A DNA stretch of 64,000 nt, from NCBI GenBank assembly GCA_914767885.1, contig CAJZBQ010000057.1:558001-622000 (forward strand), given 5' to 3'. The stretch comes from Blepharisma stoltei (taxonomy: Eukaryota; Ciliophora; Heterotrichea; Heterotrichida; Blepharismidae). Positions 9,497 through 21,072 of the stretch are shown one piece after another. The translations under genes and the position numbers were made by a program. The stretch's first letter is position 1; each line of letters begins with the position of its first letter. A model generated the notes under the pieces. That model was not told the origin of the DNA. It did not search any database and saw nothing but the letters and a program-made list of their open reading frames with translations.

Positions 9497-12259
9497 ATGG
9501 CTAAGGGAAAATTGCAAAAAAAGCTTATGTGCAAGACTCTTGGCCCAATGATATTAGGAATGATTTGCACTGTCTTTATTTCATATATTCCTTTTTATTT
9601 CCAGTACCCTTCTTGGATAGATTCTATTACAGACAAAATGTTAAATGATCAACAAAAAACTTTGCTTCAATTAACTAACAACTTAGCCTCATCCACAGGG
9701 TGATCTTTACAATATCCTGTAAATTTTGTTCTTTTAATGAAAACTCTTATAGAAGAATACTACGGTGGAACCTTAAAAGTAAAATCAGATTTCAATTCTG
9801 CGAATAATTATGTTAATGCTAGATCATTTGCTTTTGGAGAAGTAGAAGGGTTTGACAATAAAAGTATTTATTATGATTATTCTATGTGATATCTAGGCCC
9901 GCATCTTTTAGAAACTAGTGAGCTCAACTCAGCGCAGCTTCTTGAGCTTAATACTTCAGGGGTTTTCGACTCGTTTTTGAAACCAATTGCCTTGCTCAAG
10001 GCAAATTATTCAGGAATTTTAGATGTGTCGTATATTGCTTGGGATCAGGAAGGCTTATTTTACATGCAGCCACTTGGGTGAGAAACATATTATGTGGATT
10101 TTGAGCAAAAAAATTGCTCCTATATAAATGAAACTGAATCCTACTATGATCCAAGGTGTAGATTTTGATACAAGGCTCTTAAGAATAGCACAAATCAGAA
10201 TTTAGCTGTTATTAATAAGCCTTACGTGTTCGCAAGTGGAGCTTTGGGACAAACTGTATGTGCAGGCTACTACCCAAATAAAGAACTTGAAATTGCTGGC
10301 TGTATCGATTATTTACTAGAAAATATAAAAAAAATCCTGGAGGTTGTAAACATCCCAGGCTCAAAATACGCATTTGCAGTAACTACTGACGCTGTCCCAT
10401 TTATTCACCCTAAACTCAACACAAATGCTTCTGAATTGCCGTCTATCCAAGAACTTGAATTTGGTGCAGATAATCTTGATTCTTCTGAGTGCGGAAAATT
10501 CAACGATACTATTTTTATAGATTTGCAAGGAGATAGAGCTTTAACCTCAACTTATGACGTTCAGCAGAAAAAATATTTAATCGCTATTTCACCAATTAAT
10601 TTAACGATGGGGATGGATGGGACTATTGAAAGGATTGGAAGTATTGGCATTCGGCTTGCTGAAGAGTATATGACAGCAAATTTTAATGATCTGAAGGACT
10701 CGTTGAAAAATATTATTTATATTGAAGGAATTGTGCTCATTTTTGTGCTCACAGGGATTTTGATTATGTGCTGGCTGCTGACACGATGAGTTACTGAACA
10801 GATCGTGAGGCCGATGGACGATTTATTGGAAATCCTTGATAGGATGATGAATGGAGATTTAGATGTAGACATCGAAGATCATTATCAAGTTTGCTCACAG
10901 GAACTGACCAGCTTGTACTCAGTTTTTGGAAAGCTGAAAGTGGTTTTGAGGTTTAGAGAAAAGGTGTATTTTTCTGAAGAGTCTAGAGCAGTCATGAACT
11001 ATGCTCAAGCTTTAGCTTTATTTAACGAATTTCGGAATATAAAAGGTGCTGGAATCTGCTATAATAACCTTGGAACAATACACTTCAAAAACAAAAGATA
11101 TTACCAAGCTGCTGAGTGTTTTGCCAAAGCTTTAGAATGCGCAGAAATGCTCAACCAAAGCAATGAATTGATAATAAAAAGAAAGCATCTTCTAGCCAAA
11201 GCATTACTGCATACAAAGAATAATGATAGAAGAGCCGTAAATTTATTGCTGGATATAGCAGACAGCTATAAAACTGACACAGACGATTACTCCAAGCTTG
11301 TGTCTTGTCTATTAGAAGTAGCAGAAGTTTTAATCAAAAATTGGGGAGAAGGTAGACATCAGCTTATAGAAGCTGAAGGTATTTTAGATCGAGAAGGGAC
11401 GTTTTCGACTCCCAAAAATATATTATATGAAAGACTGCTGTACTGCAAAGGCTTATTGCTTGTGAAGCAAAAAAAGCTAAAAGATGCGTGCAAGACTTTC
11501 ACAGAAGCATTAGAAATCAATGCAGATTATGACCCTGATGTTAGGAAAAGCTGCCTAGAAGAGCTGCTAAAAATTTTCAAAGAGCACAATCAGCCGACTT
11601 TTCAAATAGAAGAGCTTCTTGAAGACTTTGAAGACCCTCCAAAAGATATAGTGTTTGTCTTGGATTACAGTCTTTCAATGAATGGTAGCCGAATCCAAAA
11701 AGCGCTAAACAGCATTATCAATGTGATTGATGAGCACGTTAGACCAATTGATAAAATCGGGTTCATTATTTTTAACAAACAATGTGAAGTTGTATTTAAT
11801 CTCACCCATAGAGGAAATGATCCTTCTCACTTAAAATCTCAAATCATGAGATGAGACAGTCCGAAAGGTGGCACTGCATTTTATGATGCAATTATGTTGG
11901 CTTTGGAAGAATTCCAAGCTTATAGGACACAAAGCCTGTCAATTCTACCATTCGAAGATGTATGCAAAAAAGTATCAAAGAGGCTACAATGGATCGTAGC
12001 ACTAACAGATGGAGAAGATAATGCAAGCAAAACGCCTTATTTAAAGCTAAAGAAAAAGCTGAGAAAATCTAAAGCAAATTTGGTAACTATTGGCCTAAAT
12101 TTAAGCAGAACTGTGATGCCAATTATTGCGAACTTGTGCGAAGCCACTGCAAAAGGAATTTTTATTGAAAGCGCATCACTGGCAGATTTAGACTTAGCGT
12201 TTAAAACGTTGATTTCTTTGGTGGCTTGCAATATGCAAACAATAGAAAGTCTGGATTAA
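9497..12259 (+). CDS. Cache-HAMP-TPR-VWA membrane protein
   Basis: A 920-residue protein read through several TGA-Trp codons with no intron. Order: transmembrane helix at about 12-32; a large extracytoplasmic Cache-like sensor region at about 50-400 with DPRCRFWYK; a second transmembrane helix at about 405-430; a short HAMP-like linker (IVRPMDDLLEILDRMMNGDL); TPR-like helical repeats at about 495-640 (GICYNNLGTIHFKNKRYYQA); and a C-terminal von Willebrand A domain from about 716, with the MIDAS motif DYSLS and a later TDGEDN. The layout suggests a surface sensor that passes a signal to a cytoplasmic protein-binding scaffold. Ligand and partner are unknown. It converges on the S28 peptidase gene 15 bp downstream. 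Confidence 0.85.
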
Positions 12260-12274
12260 ATGTAATTATATAAA

Positions 12275-13731
12275 TTATGATCTGAGCCATTGCGCTATAT
12301 AAGCTTTTATATAAGTCCTGGCTCGAGTTAATGAGGCTGGGTCTGTGGAGTTAGGAGTTTTAAAATCTATGCAGTGCCCACAGAAATCGCATTCAATTTT
12401 GAGGATAGGCCTCGCCTCAGTGCTTACTGCATTGTTACTGGCCCATTGCCATGGATCTTCACTTCCATTTGTATATACAATATTATTAGCTTTATAGCTT
12501 AGCCCAGCTGCAGTAATATTGGTGTTTGGCAGTGTTATCCCTCCTGGATACGAATAAATTTGTTGGCAATACCAGTTCCAAAACGTCATATTTAAATAAG
12601 AAGGCCTCATTTGATACTCTGAAGGAGTCTGAAGTCACCCGAATTGCTGGCATTGCTGCCACCACCATTGTCGATCCATTACATTTTGCGCAATGTTTAA
12701 ATTCTTTAGTGCAGAAACTGCATAAGCATTAGGATTAGCTAGTCCATAAGTGTTTCCCACAATAGAAACTTGTTTTAGCTTGTCCCATGGACTTGAAGCT
12801 GAATTCAACGCCTGGCATAGCTCCACTCTTTTTCCATACTGAACCATTTCTGCCATAGTATCTGCAATATACCAAAGTACTGTGATTTGGTCAGGATCAT
12901 TACTAAAAACACTTGTCGCATTAAAAAGATCAGTAATAACTGTCATATTTCCAGCAATATATTGAGATTGGATCAAGTTATTGACTGATTTTATAGAATC
13001 CACACAGTTTTGGCCGCTTTTTGCAGTAGATATATAAACTTGTTTATCAAAGTCTGAAAAATCCAATATTGGCCTTACAACTGCTGAGGATGCCCAAGCT
13101 GCTGTTGCTAAATTTGGGTACCTGGTGCGGAACCATGCACTTAATGCACCTGCATAACTCCCCCCTATAACCACCCATTTGGGAGGGATGGTGGTTTTCC
13201 TTATTTCTTGCATTTGAAAATTCATGTACCTGATAAACTGAGCGATATCAGCTAAAGCTTGGTCTACATCGTGGTATTGGAAAATTTGTTGAAATAATCC
13301 AGTGTTGTTTATAGGGATTGATACTCCATAATAACGATGCTCAAGTGATATATATCTTGCGGCATTTTCTTTAGCCACCTGCAATGGGAATAAAGACTTA
13401 GTTGTAGAGGTTACACCTTTGCATTCGGACTCTCCACACAAATATATATCTAATTATGTCATAGAGCCATCCGAAGCATTATAGCGCTTATCTTAAAATT
13501 AACTAAGGAAATCGATAAACTAATATTTTCTAGGAGCAAAAAGGTATATAAAAATATCGGTCCACTAGCCACATTCCAATAATCATCTATCACATAGTAT
13601 CTTTGTGAGAAAACTCCAGCTTCTTGTACAGGAATATGGAAGTGATCTATAGTCTGATTATAATAAAACACCTTTTGAGTGAAATTTTGAGCGCCCACAA
13701 GACCAAGGATCACACAAAATAAAGGCACCAT
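12275..13731 (-). CDS. S28-family serine carboxypeptidase (Pro-X carboxypeptidase-like), interrupted by an IES
   Basis: After removal of a 104-bp insertion (13442-13545) this is a 450-residue secreted or lysosomal serine peptidase related to Pro-X carboxypeptidase and thymus-specific serine protease. It has a signal peptide (MVPLFCVILGLVGAQ), a nucleophile motif GGSYAG near residue 155, an acid motif GSEDPWQW near 390 and a catalytic His in CGHC near 415. TGA encodes Trp in QQFGWLQ. The join restores IFLYLCGESEC, the conserved segment after the first strand of the family. Its start codon lies 9 bp from the start codon of the divergent C2/dysferlin gene. Stop is TAA. Confidence 0.9.
13442..13545 (-). 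mobile_element. Short IES in the S28 peptidase gene (104 bp)
   Basis: Repeated ATATA at 13442-13446 and 13546-13550 (TATAT on the coding strand) serves as pointer. Because the pointer is a TA run, the exact cut can slide by 2 bp. The insert is AT-rich and has no family A-C ends. It carries in-frame stops that end the upstream exon frame near 13459. Confidence 0.75.
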
Positions 13732-13740
13732 TATAACAAA

Positions 13741-15060
13741 ATGGAATTTTACCCAAACTTATTAGTCAGGATCCTCAGTTTGCAAGATGTAAAAGCTGTA
13801 GAAAAAGAAAAATGCTATATTGTCTTAAAGCTGGGCGCACAAACTTTTTACTCAGGAACTTTTCAGATGAAAGAATATACAGAAATCAACCAAAACTTCG
13901 GTAACTTATATGTAGATGTCAAATTTACTCATTCGAAAGCTGTTCTTTTTATATATCGCAAGTCTCTGCTAACTGCTGACTTTTTGGTAGGCCAAGGAGA
14001 AGTGCACTTGCAAGCAGAGCAATTCGGGAATCACATGGTAAAGATTTACAATCATAATAATTGCGAATTTTTTGGGACTCTTTCTATACAGGTTACGCTG
14101 AAAACAGAAGGATCGGCAATAGATTCTTTATTTTCTATGGTAGAAGATAATAAAAAACAAGGATTAAGCCCAATTAAGATGGGAGACAACCTTAGACAAT
14201 TTGTTTTTACGATTACCCCAATAGTGAATCTACATTATTTTATAGTTGATGTGTACACATGAAGGAATCCTTTACGGTCAGCATTTGTGTGTTGCCTCAT
14301 TTATCTTTTAAACCAAAATTCGGCTTGAATTCCAGGGCTTTCTATTGTGCTAATTTGACTATGAATGATGCATTCTGCCATGAAAAAGTATCATACTATC
14401 TCACATACTAATGACGCACAATTCGCAAAAAATTTATTGTTTATTCAAGAATTCATGGGAAATATCATAATTGTGTCCGAGGTAGTAAACAAATGAATTG
14501 AGAGAATCATTTATTGATCAGATCCAGAGTGTGCCAAAAAATTTCAAAAATTGATAGAAATTCTTTTTATTCCGACACTTATATTTGGATATTGCTTTTC
14601 AGTTTTGAGTTTTATACCTTACATTTTGATATGATCAATTATTGTGAAAAGCCCTTTTCTTAATGCCGCTATAAATTTAGTGGTTTGTAGATTGAAAACT
14701 AAAGCTGATGTTATTATTAGTGCTTCGATAAATAAGCAGGAAGAAAAGCCCGAAGTTAAGCAAGAAGATCAAAGGGTCTATAGAATTTATGAAAACCAGA
14801 GACTATGACTTGGAAAATGGAAAGATTTTACATTACCCACTGAAAGAAAAAATTGAAGCGATGCGAATGGCGAAGCAATGACTCGAGAATCAGTCATAGC
14901 ACCCCAAGGCTGGAAATGGATAGATGAATGGCATATAGACAGCATTTTAATTACAGATTGGGAGTATGCCACTGATTTTACCAAACAATTTCATCCACAA
15001 AAGGAATTCTTTGACTTAGTTAGAAGAAGGTGTTGGATACGCCATGCTGCAAAGGAATAA
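13741..15060 (+). CDS. C2 and dysferlin-domain membrane protein (Pex23/Pex30-like)
   Basis: A 439-residue protein whose frame crosses ten TGA-Trp codons, so a standard code shatters it. Residues 1-125 look like a C2 domain (LLVRILSLQDVKA). Hydrophobic segments at about 180-215 and 268-300 are likely membrane hairpins. The C-terminus has a DysF signature (APQGWKWIDEWHID, DWEYATDF, VRRRCWIRHA at about 380-437). This layout resembles Pex30/Pex23 and TECPR1-like proteins that shape ER-peroxisome or other membranes. The C2 call is weaker than the DysF call. No intron or IES. It is divergent from the peptidase gene with only 9 bp between starts. Confidence 0.8.
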
Positions 15061-15077
15061 TTTAAATAAATGAATTT

Positions 15078-17238
15078 TTAATTTTCTCCTAACACTTTGA
15101 GTGCAGTTTCTATGATCTTTTTATTATACTTTGCTTCAGCTGGTGAAAACTGGGTTTCTCTGATCTCTTTCTCTTCTTTATCTTTCATTTGCTGGCTGAG
15201 TGCTTCTCTTAAGTCTTTTTGTTTTTGCATCCTCATACTAAGTTTTTCTCTTTCTTCATTAATAAATTCTATTTCTCTATCATTTATTTCTTTTCTTGCT
15301 TTTCGCAGACTTTCTTCTTCTTCCCGCTTTTTTAAAGCTTTTTCTTCCATATGATGGCTAAGAATCTTCAAATCTTCCATTTTTTTCCTAATTTTTCTGT
15401 CCCTCTGTAGTAATTTTTCTCACATAATCAAAATGCATCGCGAAAGACGTGTAGCCTCGTTACATATTTAATTATATCCTAAAATTTTTTCTAACCAAAA
15501 AATAGACAGTATGCTACGTAAGGAATTCTGGTAATGTAAAAAGTCTCGCCTCAATCTGCTTTAGAAAGTTGAGTTTTACCTCTTGGAAAATGAAAAGACA
15601 TGGAGTTGGGAGGGATAAAGCAGAGATGTCTATCTTTATCATTAGGTTATTTCGGCAACGCTTCACCGTGAAGCCAGGAGTTACGCCCTTGGCTTTAGTT
15701 TTCACTTTTAACATAAGTTAACCATCAATCCATTTATTGAATTTTCTGAGCTGCAACCAATTTCACAAGTTCGAGAACTGGAAATAAAACTGTCAAAGTA
15801 GGAACAGCCAAAGTGGGAATCATTCAAATCAAGATCAGGTGGCACATAACGCAAGATTAGCGGGGTATCCAGAAACAGGGGCAGAAGTCTATGTGGGTGA
15901 TGTGCTAGTGGAAGTTCAAGCCAATTAATCTTAAATAAGTAATAATTTTTCTCTAAATAATATTTACGAATTTTCTTCTTTTTGGTTTTTTCTTGCTTGC
16001 TCTTCTTCATGTCTTCTTATTTCTCTTTCATACTCAAGTAGGCTTATAGCAGGTCTGTGCTGCATATATTTTACCAGTTTGCTCAATCTTTCTTCATCAT
16101 TGGCTTTGTCCATAAATGTCTTCACAAAATCAGCTCTTTTATTTTCATTTTCAATGATTTTTTTGCATGACTGGTCCAGCAAAAATTTTTCCATCTCAAT
16201 TTCTTTTAGTTTCGCTTCCTTTCTTTTTCATTCTTTTTCTTCAGCTAAAATTTTTAATTCTTCTGCGTTTTTTCTCAGTCTTTCAGCTTTGATTTCTTTT
16301 CAGGCATTTTCTTCTAAAGTGTTGATTTCTCATGATTTTTTTATTTTTTCAGCATCAAGCTTGCTTTGATATATTCTCATTCTTTGCTTTTCCATTCCTT
16401 CTTTTATGATATTTTCATTTGCTGCGTTGTTTTCATTGATTAACTGCCTCTTGAAAATCCTTTTATCTCTTTCTGTCTTGTAGAATTCGCCAACACTTTT
16501 ATCAAGATCTTCTTTATAGCTCAGCAATTCTTGTTTTTCTTTTTCTTTAGCTTCTTTAACTATGTTCATCTGTTCTAAAAGCTCTTTAGAATAAGATTTT
16601 TTTAGCTCTTTATTTTTAATTTTTTTGAATTTTTGCTCGTTTTCAAACATTATTTGATCTGCCTTCGTAATTTTCTCTCATTGGTTGCTTAATCTTCTTT
16701 TTCTATGAGGGCTTTTGCTCAGACCTGTAAATCTGTCTTCCTCAGAAAAGCCTAGAGATAAAGGATTAGAAGTTTTAAAAGGGCTTGGAAACTTTTCAGC
16801 CTTTGAAATGCTTTGACTTTGATAAACAGATGTAAGATGCTCAGGCTTATTTACAGATACAACTGAAACTACTTCTCTGAATTTTGGGATAGATGGCGAT
16901 TTTCTCATCAAAGATATTTCATTCATTGGGCTTTTAATAGGAATTAAAACTAGCTTAGGAGTCTTAGATGAGGGTCTAATTGATTTAGGAGTCAATTCTT
17001 GAGATAAAAATATTTTGTTTGTTGGAGATAAACTTAGCCTATGTTTTGATGCTGGAATTCCTAATCTCTCAGTGATTTTTCTTTCCAAATATTCTGAATC
17101 TTCTACGCTAAAGGCTGCTATGTTTTTGCAATAATTTCTAATTACATTGGAGATTATTTTGCGATGTGAAGCATTGTTTCCAAATTTTTTCAACAACTTA
17201 CTTAAAAACTCCTTTAAAGCTTCATCTTTGTTGCTCAT
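15078..17238 (-). CDS. Long coiled-coil protein with one intron and a retroposon-like insertion
   Basis: A 537-residue protein starting MSNKDEALKEFLSK. Residues 1-185 are Ser/Pro/basic-rich; from about 195 onward the protein is one continuous Glu/Lys/Arg coiled coil resembling trichohyalin or trichoplein-type (TPH) ciliary proteins. Two Trp residues are TGA. A 15-nt intron sits at 15953-15967. A 532-bp insertion follows directly, flanked by a 15-bp near-perfect repeat. Removing both joins QKEENSEKLLQRDRKIRKK in frame and the total is 538 codons. The stop (TAA at 15078) faces the end of the previous gene 17 bp away. A basal-body or axonemal role is inferred from composition only. Confidence 0.8.
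15422..15953 (+). mobile_element. Retroposon-like insertion with 15-bp target duplication (532 bp)
   Basis: GTAGTAATTTTTCTC at 15407-15421 and GTAATAATTTTTCTC at 15939-15953 flank a GC-richer segment inside the coiled-coil gene. The plus-strand right end is AATTAATCTTAAATAA, like the tails of the elements at 39.1 and 41.4 kb. It also contains AGCCAGGAGTTACGCCC, close to AGCCAGGAGTTAGCCCAAC in those elements. Short frames inside it look meaningless. It must be removed for the host protein to be read. Confidence 0.75.
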
Positions 17239-17360
17239 TAAAATCGTTAATATAGTTCCTAATTACAAAAATCACAGTAAATTTTCAATATAATTTAATA
17301 GATGATACTAATATCTCTTACTGTTTTAGGCTCAATTTTTTGTGAATTTAAATTATCTTA

Positions 17361-17665
17361 CTACTCGGATTTAAATTGGAACAAAACATAGTTAAAATTT
17401 GCATTTTTTGATTACTTTAGTAGCCCTTTAAATTCAGACAATTTTTTTTTCAATCATAAAAATTTTTATAGGAAAGTTTAGCTCAATAATGGAAAAGCTA
17501 TTTCAGCAGTTTTCACGCCGAATCTATTAATTATTTGAATTAATTCCTAATAAAATTTAGCATTTTTTTCAATCTGCATTTTTTTATCAAGATAAATTTA
17601 AAATAAATCTTTTTTTAAAAATAATTGGAGCAGCATTTTATGTTCCAATTTAAAGGGTGGAGTTA
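17361..17665 (+). mobile_element. Family B IES/MITE (305 bp)
   Basis: TA at 17359-17360 and 17664-17665. The left end has TTTAAATTGGAAC and a second related copy (CCCTTTAAATTCAGAC) about 50 bp further in. The right end has ATTGGAGCA facing GTTCCAATTTAAAGGG, a hairpin. This is the family A layout with a different motif. Confidence 0.7.
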
Positions 17666-17767
17666 TATATCAAAATTAATTAATAATAAAATGATTTTTA
17701 AATTATTAAAGTCATTCATCAAATAAATATATTTTTTAATCATTGACAAATTCTATTTAAAAAAAAC

Positions 17768-18010
17768 TCGTACCCCCTTTGAATTGGAGCAAAATATTGG
17801 TAAAATTTCGATTTTTTGAGTACTTTAACACACTTTTAAATTGGAATAATTTTTTTCAATAGGAAAATTTTATATAAGTGGTAATTTTGTAATGAAATCT
17901 CTAGTTAACTCTAAGAAATTTGCCATATAAAACATAAATTTACAAATTAATAGTTTTTATTTTTGAATTTCGAAGAAAAATATTTTTGCTCACTCTAGGA
18001 GTGGGAGCAA
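17768..18010 (+). mobile_element. Degenerate B/A mosaic element
   Basis: The left side (CCCCCTTTGAATTGGAGC, then TTTTAAATTGGAAT about 50 bp on) matches family B ends. The interior and right side (TAATGAAATCTCTAG..., then TGCTCACTCTAGGAGTGGGAG) match family A. The right boundary is uncertain. Confidence 0.45.
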
Positions 18011-18189
18011 GACTTGCAAGATTTCTTATAACATTAACTTATATTTTACACGAGTATTTAATTTATTCTTTTGGTTTTTTAAAGCTATTAAATGCTAATA
18101 AAGCAATTCTATTACCAAAATTTTGATTTATTGGTTTCATTCCTCAAATCTATACCCTACACTAAAAAATTTACTACTTAATATAATAT

Positions 18190-18989
18190 ATGGCAGACAA
18201 AAAAGAAATTCGTAGTATTGATGACATTCCATCGCTAAATGAGCTCATAGATAAAAACGTACAAAAAGCACACAAGTTAGCAAGAATAGGGAAAACTGCA
18301 ATGGAAATCAATTCAATTTTAGAAACAAAAAGCTCAATCGTCAAAAATTGCCTGTTTAAAAATTTTGTTTACCTTGAAGATTCAGATAAAATGCTTATAG
18401 ATAATGCATGCTATAGGTATCTAGCAATAGGGATAGGGACTCTTTCATTTTCGATAGGAGTAAACCTAGGATTAGGAAGGATAACTAACTCCCCCTCTGT
18501 GATCAAATAAAAAAAATTATCAACTCAGTTAATTATATTTTAAAAAACTTATATCTAATTTTATAGTAAATTGTTTTTCCCAATTCAAAAAAATTGAGAA
18601 GCATAATTAATTTAATTTGGGGAAAATCTATAGTGCATCCACGATAGTGAATCGCCATCATTCCTAAATCTCACGAGACTATTGAGGGGTTGACGAAACC
18701 AATATTCTAAATCCTAAATATAAAATATCTAGAGACTTGCCGTTTCAAAGGTGTGAATACGTTATATAATTATAATAGGCTTTGGAGATGGGGATTTCGA
18801 ACAATTCTATTAACTGCGCCCTTGCTTGTGTTTTCAGATTATGCTTATTCAGCATATACAAGAGTTTCTTTATATTTGGAAGATAAATACTCTGAAAGAG
18901 TCAAGGAATATATGAAAACTGAGGATCCTTTATCTTTAAATCCAAAGTTTTACCAAGAAAATCCTGATTTTAAACAAAAAGCAAGCTAA
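18190..18989 (+). CDS. Small multi-pass membrane protein, interrupted by an IES
   Basis: About 172 residues after removing a roughly 281-bp insertion. The first part starts MADKKEIRSIDDIPSL and ends in a hydrophobic stretch (YLAIGIGTLSFSIGVNLGLG). The second part has another (FRTILLTAPLLVFSDYAYSAYT) followed by an acidic/basic tail, ending at TAA. The size and the two helices would fit a mitochondrial or ER membrane protein, but I do not recognise a family. The apparent start at 18753 is not a true start; the segment is the downstream exon. Confidence 0.6.
18488..18768 (+). mobile_element. IES in the small membrane-protein gene (about 281 bp)
   Basis: The left end is TA (18486-18487) followed by ACTCCCCCTCTGTGATCAAA, like a family A left end. 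The right end lies in a TA-rich run (18762-18778) where several TAs in the same codon phase would work, so the exact cut is not fixed. A clear inverted partner at the right end is missing. Confidence 0.55.
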
Positions 18990-19332
18990 TTAAAATCCAC
19001 ATAAAAATCTTAAATCGCTAGTTTAACTAATTTTCGTATTAATATACCATTTTCCATAAATAGCATATAAGTTTTATAAGCCATTAGCTATACGCTCATT
19101 ATCTATTTAGGAAGATAGCTGATTTATTCAAACAAAGGAGGCATTGTTTTAAAAATTTTGATAATAATCTTATTAAATTTCAAGATAATTTGTAAGTATA
19201 GGTTCTGAATTAAATGCCAAATTATATAAAAAATGAGAAAGAATTTAATATAAAATAATAAACTAAAAATACAATTTAAATAGAATAATAAATCTAAACC
19301 TCAAATGATTTGACAATAATTGTTTGGTCAAT
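18990..19332. other. AT-rich intergenic spacer
   Basis: About 340 bp between same-strand genes. No ORF, repeat or RNA gene recognised. Confidence 0.6.
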
Positions 19333-20094
19333 ATGGAGGCTCAAGAAAATCAAGCTGGTGGACACACTGGAAGATTTGTCCAAAGAGATGGAAAAATCCT
19401 TAAAAAGGCTAAAGCTCCAGAAAGAGCGTTCTACGCTTTCCTTTATTCTCCTGAGCTCCAAGACGAGCACTTAATTGAATTCAGAAAATTCCCTCCAGCA
19501 TATTATGGCACTGAAACAGTCAATGGCAAAACTCACATGATTTTAGAAGACCTGACAATAAATTATCAGCATGCAAGCCTTCTCGACTGCAAATTAGGCA
19601 GAATCACCTATAGCAGAGATCAAGCTCAAATAAAAATCGACCATCAAATTGCCAAGCAAGCTACCACTACAAGTGGAAGTTTAGGATTCAGGATAGCAGG
19701 AATCTGTATAAAAGATGATGCTGGGAATATCACTGAATCTTGGTCTCACCACGGAAAGCATTTAAACATCAATAAAGACAATATTTATGAGCAATTCTTG
19801 AAAGCTGTCACCAGAAATGGCCAAGTTCAACCACACGTTATTAATAAGTTTATTGCTGATACTGAAGAAATCCTTGCTTGGTGGAGAAAACAAAGATCAA
19901 AGCACTTTATTACAACTTCTCTGTTATATATTAATGGGATTAATGGATGCCAAACAAGAATTGTCGATTTCTCAAGAGTTTATGATGCAGAAGGGACTGA
20001 AGATAACAGTAATTTCTAATTAGATGTGATTGAAGGACTTGAAAATGTTATCAGAATATGGCACCAAGTGAAGCAAGTAAGTGGCTTAGAGTAA
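19333..20094 (+). CDS. Inositol polyphosphate kinase (IPK family)
   Basis: A 248-residue member of the IP6K/IPMK/IP3K family, which phosphorylates soluble inositol phosphates. The signature PxxxDxKxG region appears as ASLLDCKLG at about residues 80-88 (the Pro is replaced). SGSLGFRIAGI follows near 112, and the metal-binding IDF-type motif appears as RIVDFSRVY near 208. A 15-nt intron at 20009-20023 must be spliced to read the last 23 residues; without it the frame ends early at 20019. The true start is the ATG at 19333; the three upstream codons lack an ATG. Substrate specificity cannot be told from sequence. Confidence 0.88.
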
Positions 20095-20703
20095 TTAAGT
20101 CTATTAATTAAACTAATGCATATCAAAATGAGGAAGAGATACTCATTTAACTATGCTTATTTTATATTAGATAAAATTTTTATGATTTTTAAAATTAAAT
20201 CAACAAACCTTCACTCCCTCAAAAATTATTATAACTTTATAATTATATATTCTAATGTTAAGAATTGGGCAAAAAACTTTGTCTAGTAAATATAGCTGAG
20301 AACTGCTTATAGCTCATCCCAAGTTATGGGTTTACCTTTAGCTGGTGAGTTGGTAAAGCAGCATGAGCTATAAAATCAATTGCAAGGCCTATAGAGGCAA
20401 GCCATGCGTATGATTGGCTATAGGCTGCCCTGACCTATATTCTTATTTTTAGATGAAATTAAAATGCGAGCTATTATCATTCTATTTCATGAGTTATAAT
20501 TACAGATATTTATATAATTTTTTAAATATAAATATAATTAACTTTATATATAAATGTATGTAATTTTATTGCTCTAAAAAACTTGGAATAATTTTTTAAA
20601 TTTTATCCCAGAATTTAGGTTAATTATATGGGGGCATATTAAGTAGATTAAATTAATTAATTAATTAATGAAATGTAGCAGCTTTTCTATGCCTTGAAAA
20701 CTA

Positions 20704-21063
20704 ACTCCCCCCTCCGTTAGCGAACAAAGCCATTAGAAAAATCCCTATTTTTTGCCCAAAAACCCACCCTCCATGAGTGAACAAAAATTTTTAATAGAAA
20801 AAAAAAATTGATATATAAGTGATAATTATTATAATGAAATCTCGAGCTAATTCTGTTCAATTTTAAATAAATTGTATTTTAAAAACATAAATTTTATAAA
20901 TTAAATTAATATTTGCTTTCCAATTTTGTGAAGTGGGAGTTTTTTTAATTTCGGAAAAAAAAATTTTCTATAAAATTTTATATAATTTTTTTAACAAAAA
21001 AAAATTAACCCCCCTCTGTGAACGAACAAGATTTTTTTGTTCGCTCACGGAGGGAGGGAAGTA
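20704..21063 (+). mobile_element. Family A IES/MITE (360 bp), intergenic
   Basis: TA at 20702-20703 and 21062-21063. The left end is ACTCCCCCCTCCGTTAGCG, with a second copy (CCCTCCATGAGTGAACAAA) about 50 bp inward. The right end has CCCCTCTGTGAACGAACAAG facing TGTTCGCTCACGGAGGGAGG as a hairpin. The interior is collinear with 1336-1689. Confidence 0.85.
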
Positions 21064-21072
21064 AGAAGATTA

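Larger units (their letters stand above)
17239..18189. other. Intergenic region holding two family B-like elements
   Basis: About 950 bp. Besides AT-rich filler it holds one clear family B element (17361-17665) and one degenerate B/A mosaic (about 17768-18010). The rest shows nothing. Confidence 0.6.

Noticed and set aside
574-15060. Many genes appear split into several ORFs ending in TGA (for example 9497-9703, 10226-10789, 10805-11854, 11894-12259)
   Set aside because: TGA falls at Trp positions in the same frame and protein families continue across it, so these are single genes under a UGA=Trp code, not frameshifted pseudogenes.
15514-16010. Minus-strand ORFs 15514-15714 and 15708-16010
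   Set aside because: They sit in the 532-bp insertion and across its junction; the host coiled-coil frame skips them.
18753-18989. Separate 78-residue gene at 18753
   Set aside because: No ATG start; it continues the frame of the 18190 gene across an IES.
20260-20450. GC-richer patch as a structured RNA gene
   Set aside because: Some inverted pieces pair (GCTTATAGCTCAT / ATGAGCTATAA), but there is no conserved fold, Pol III box or terminator that I can recognise.
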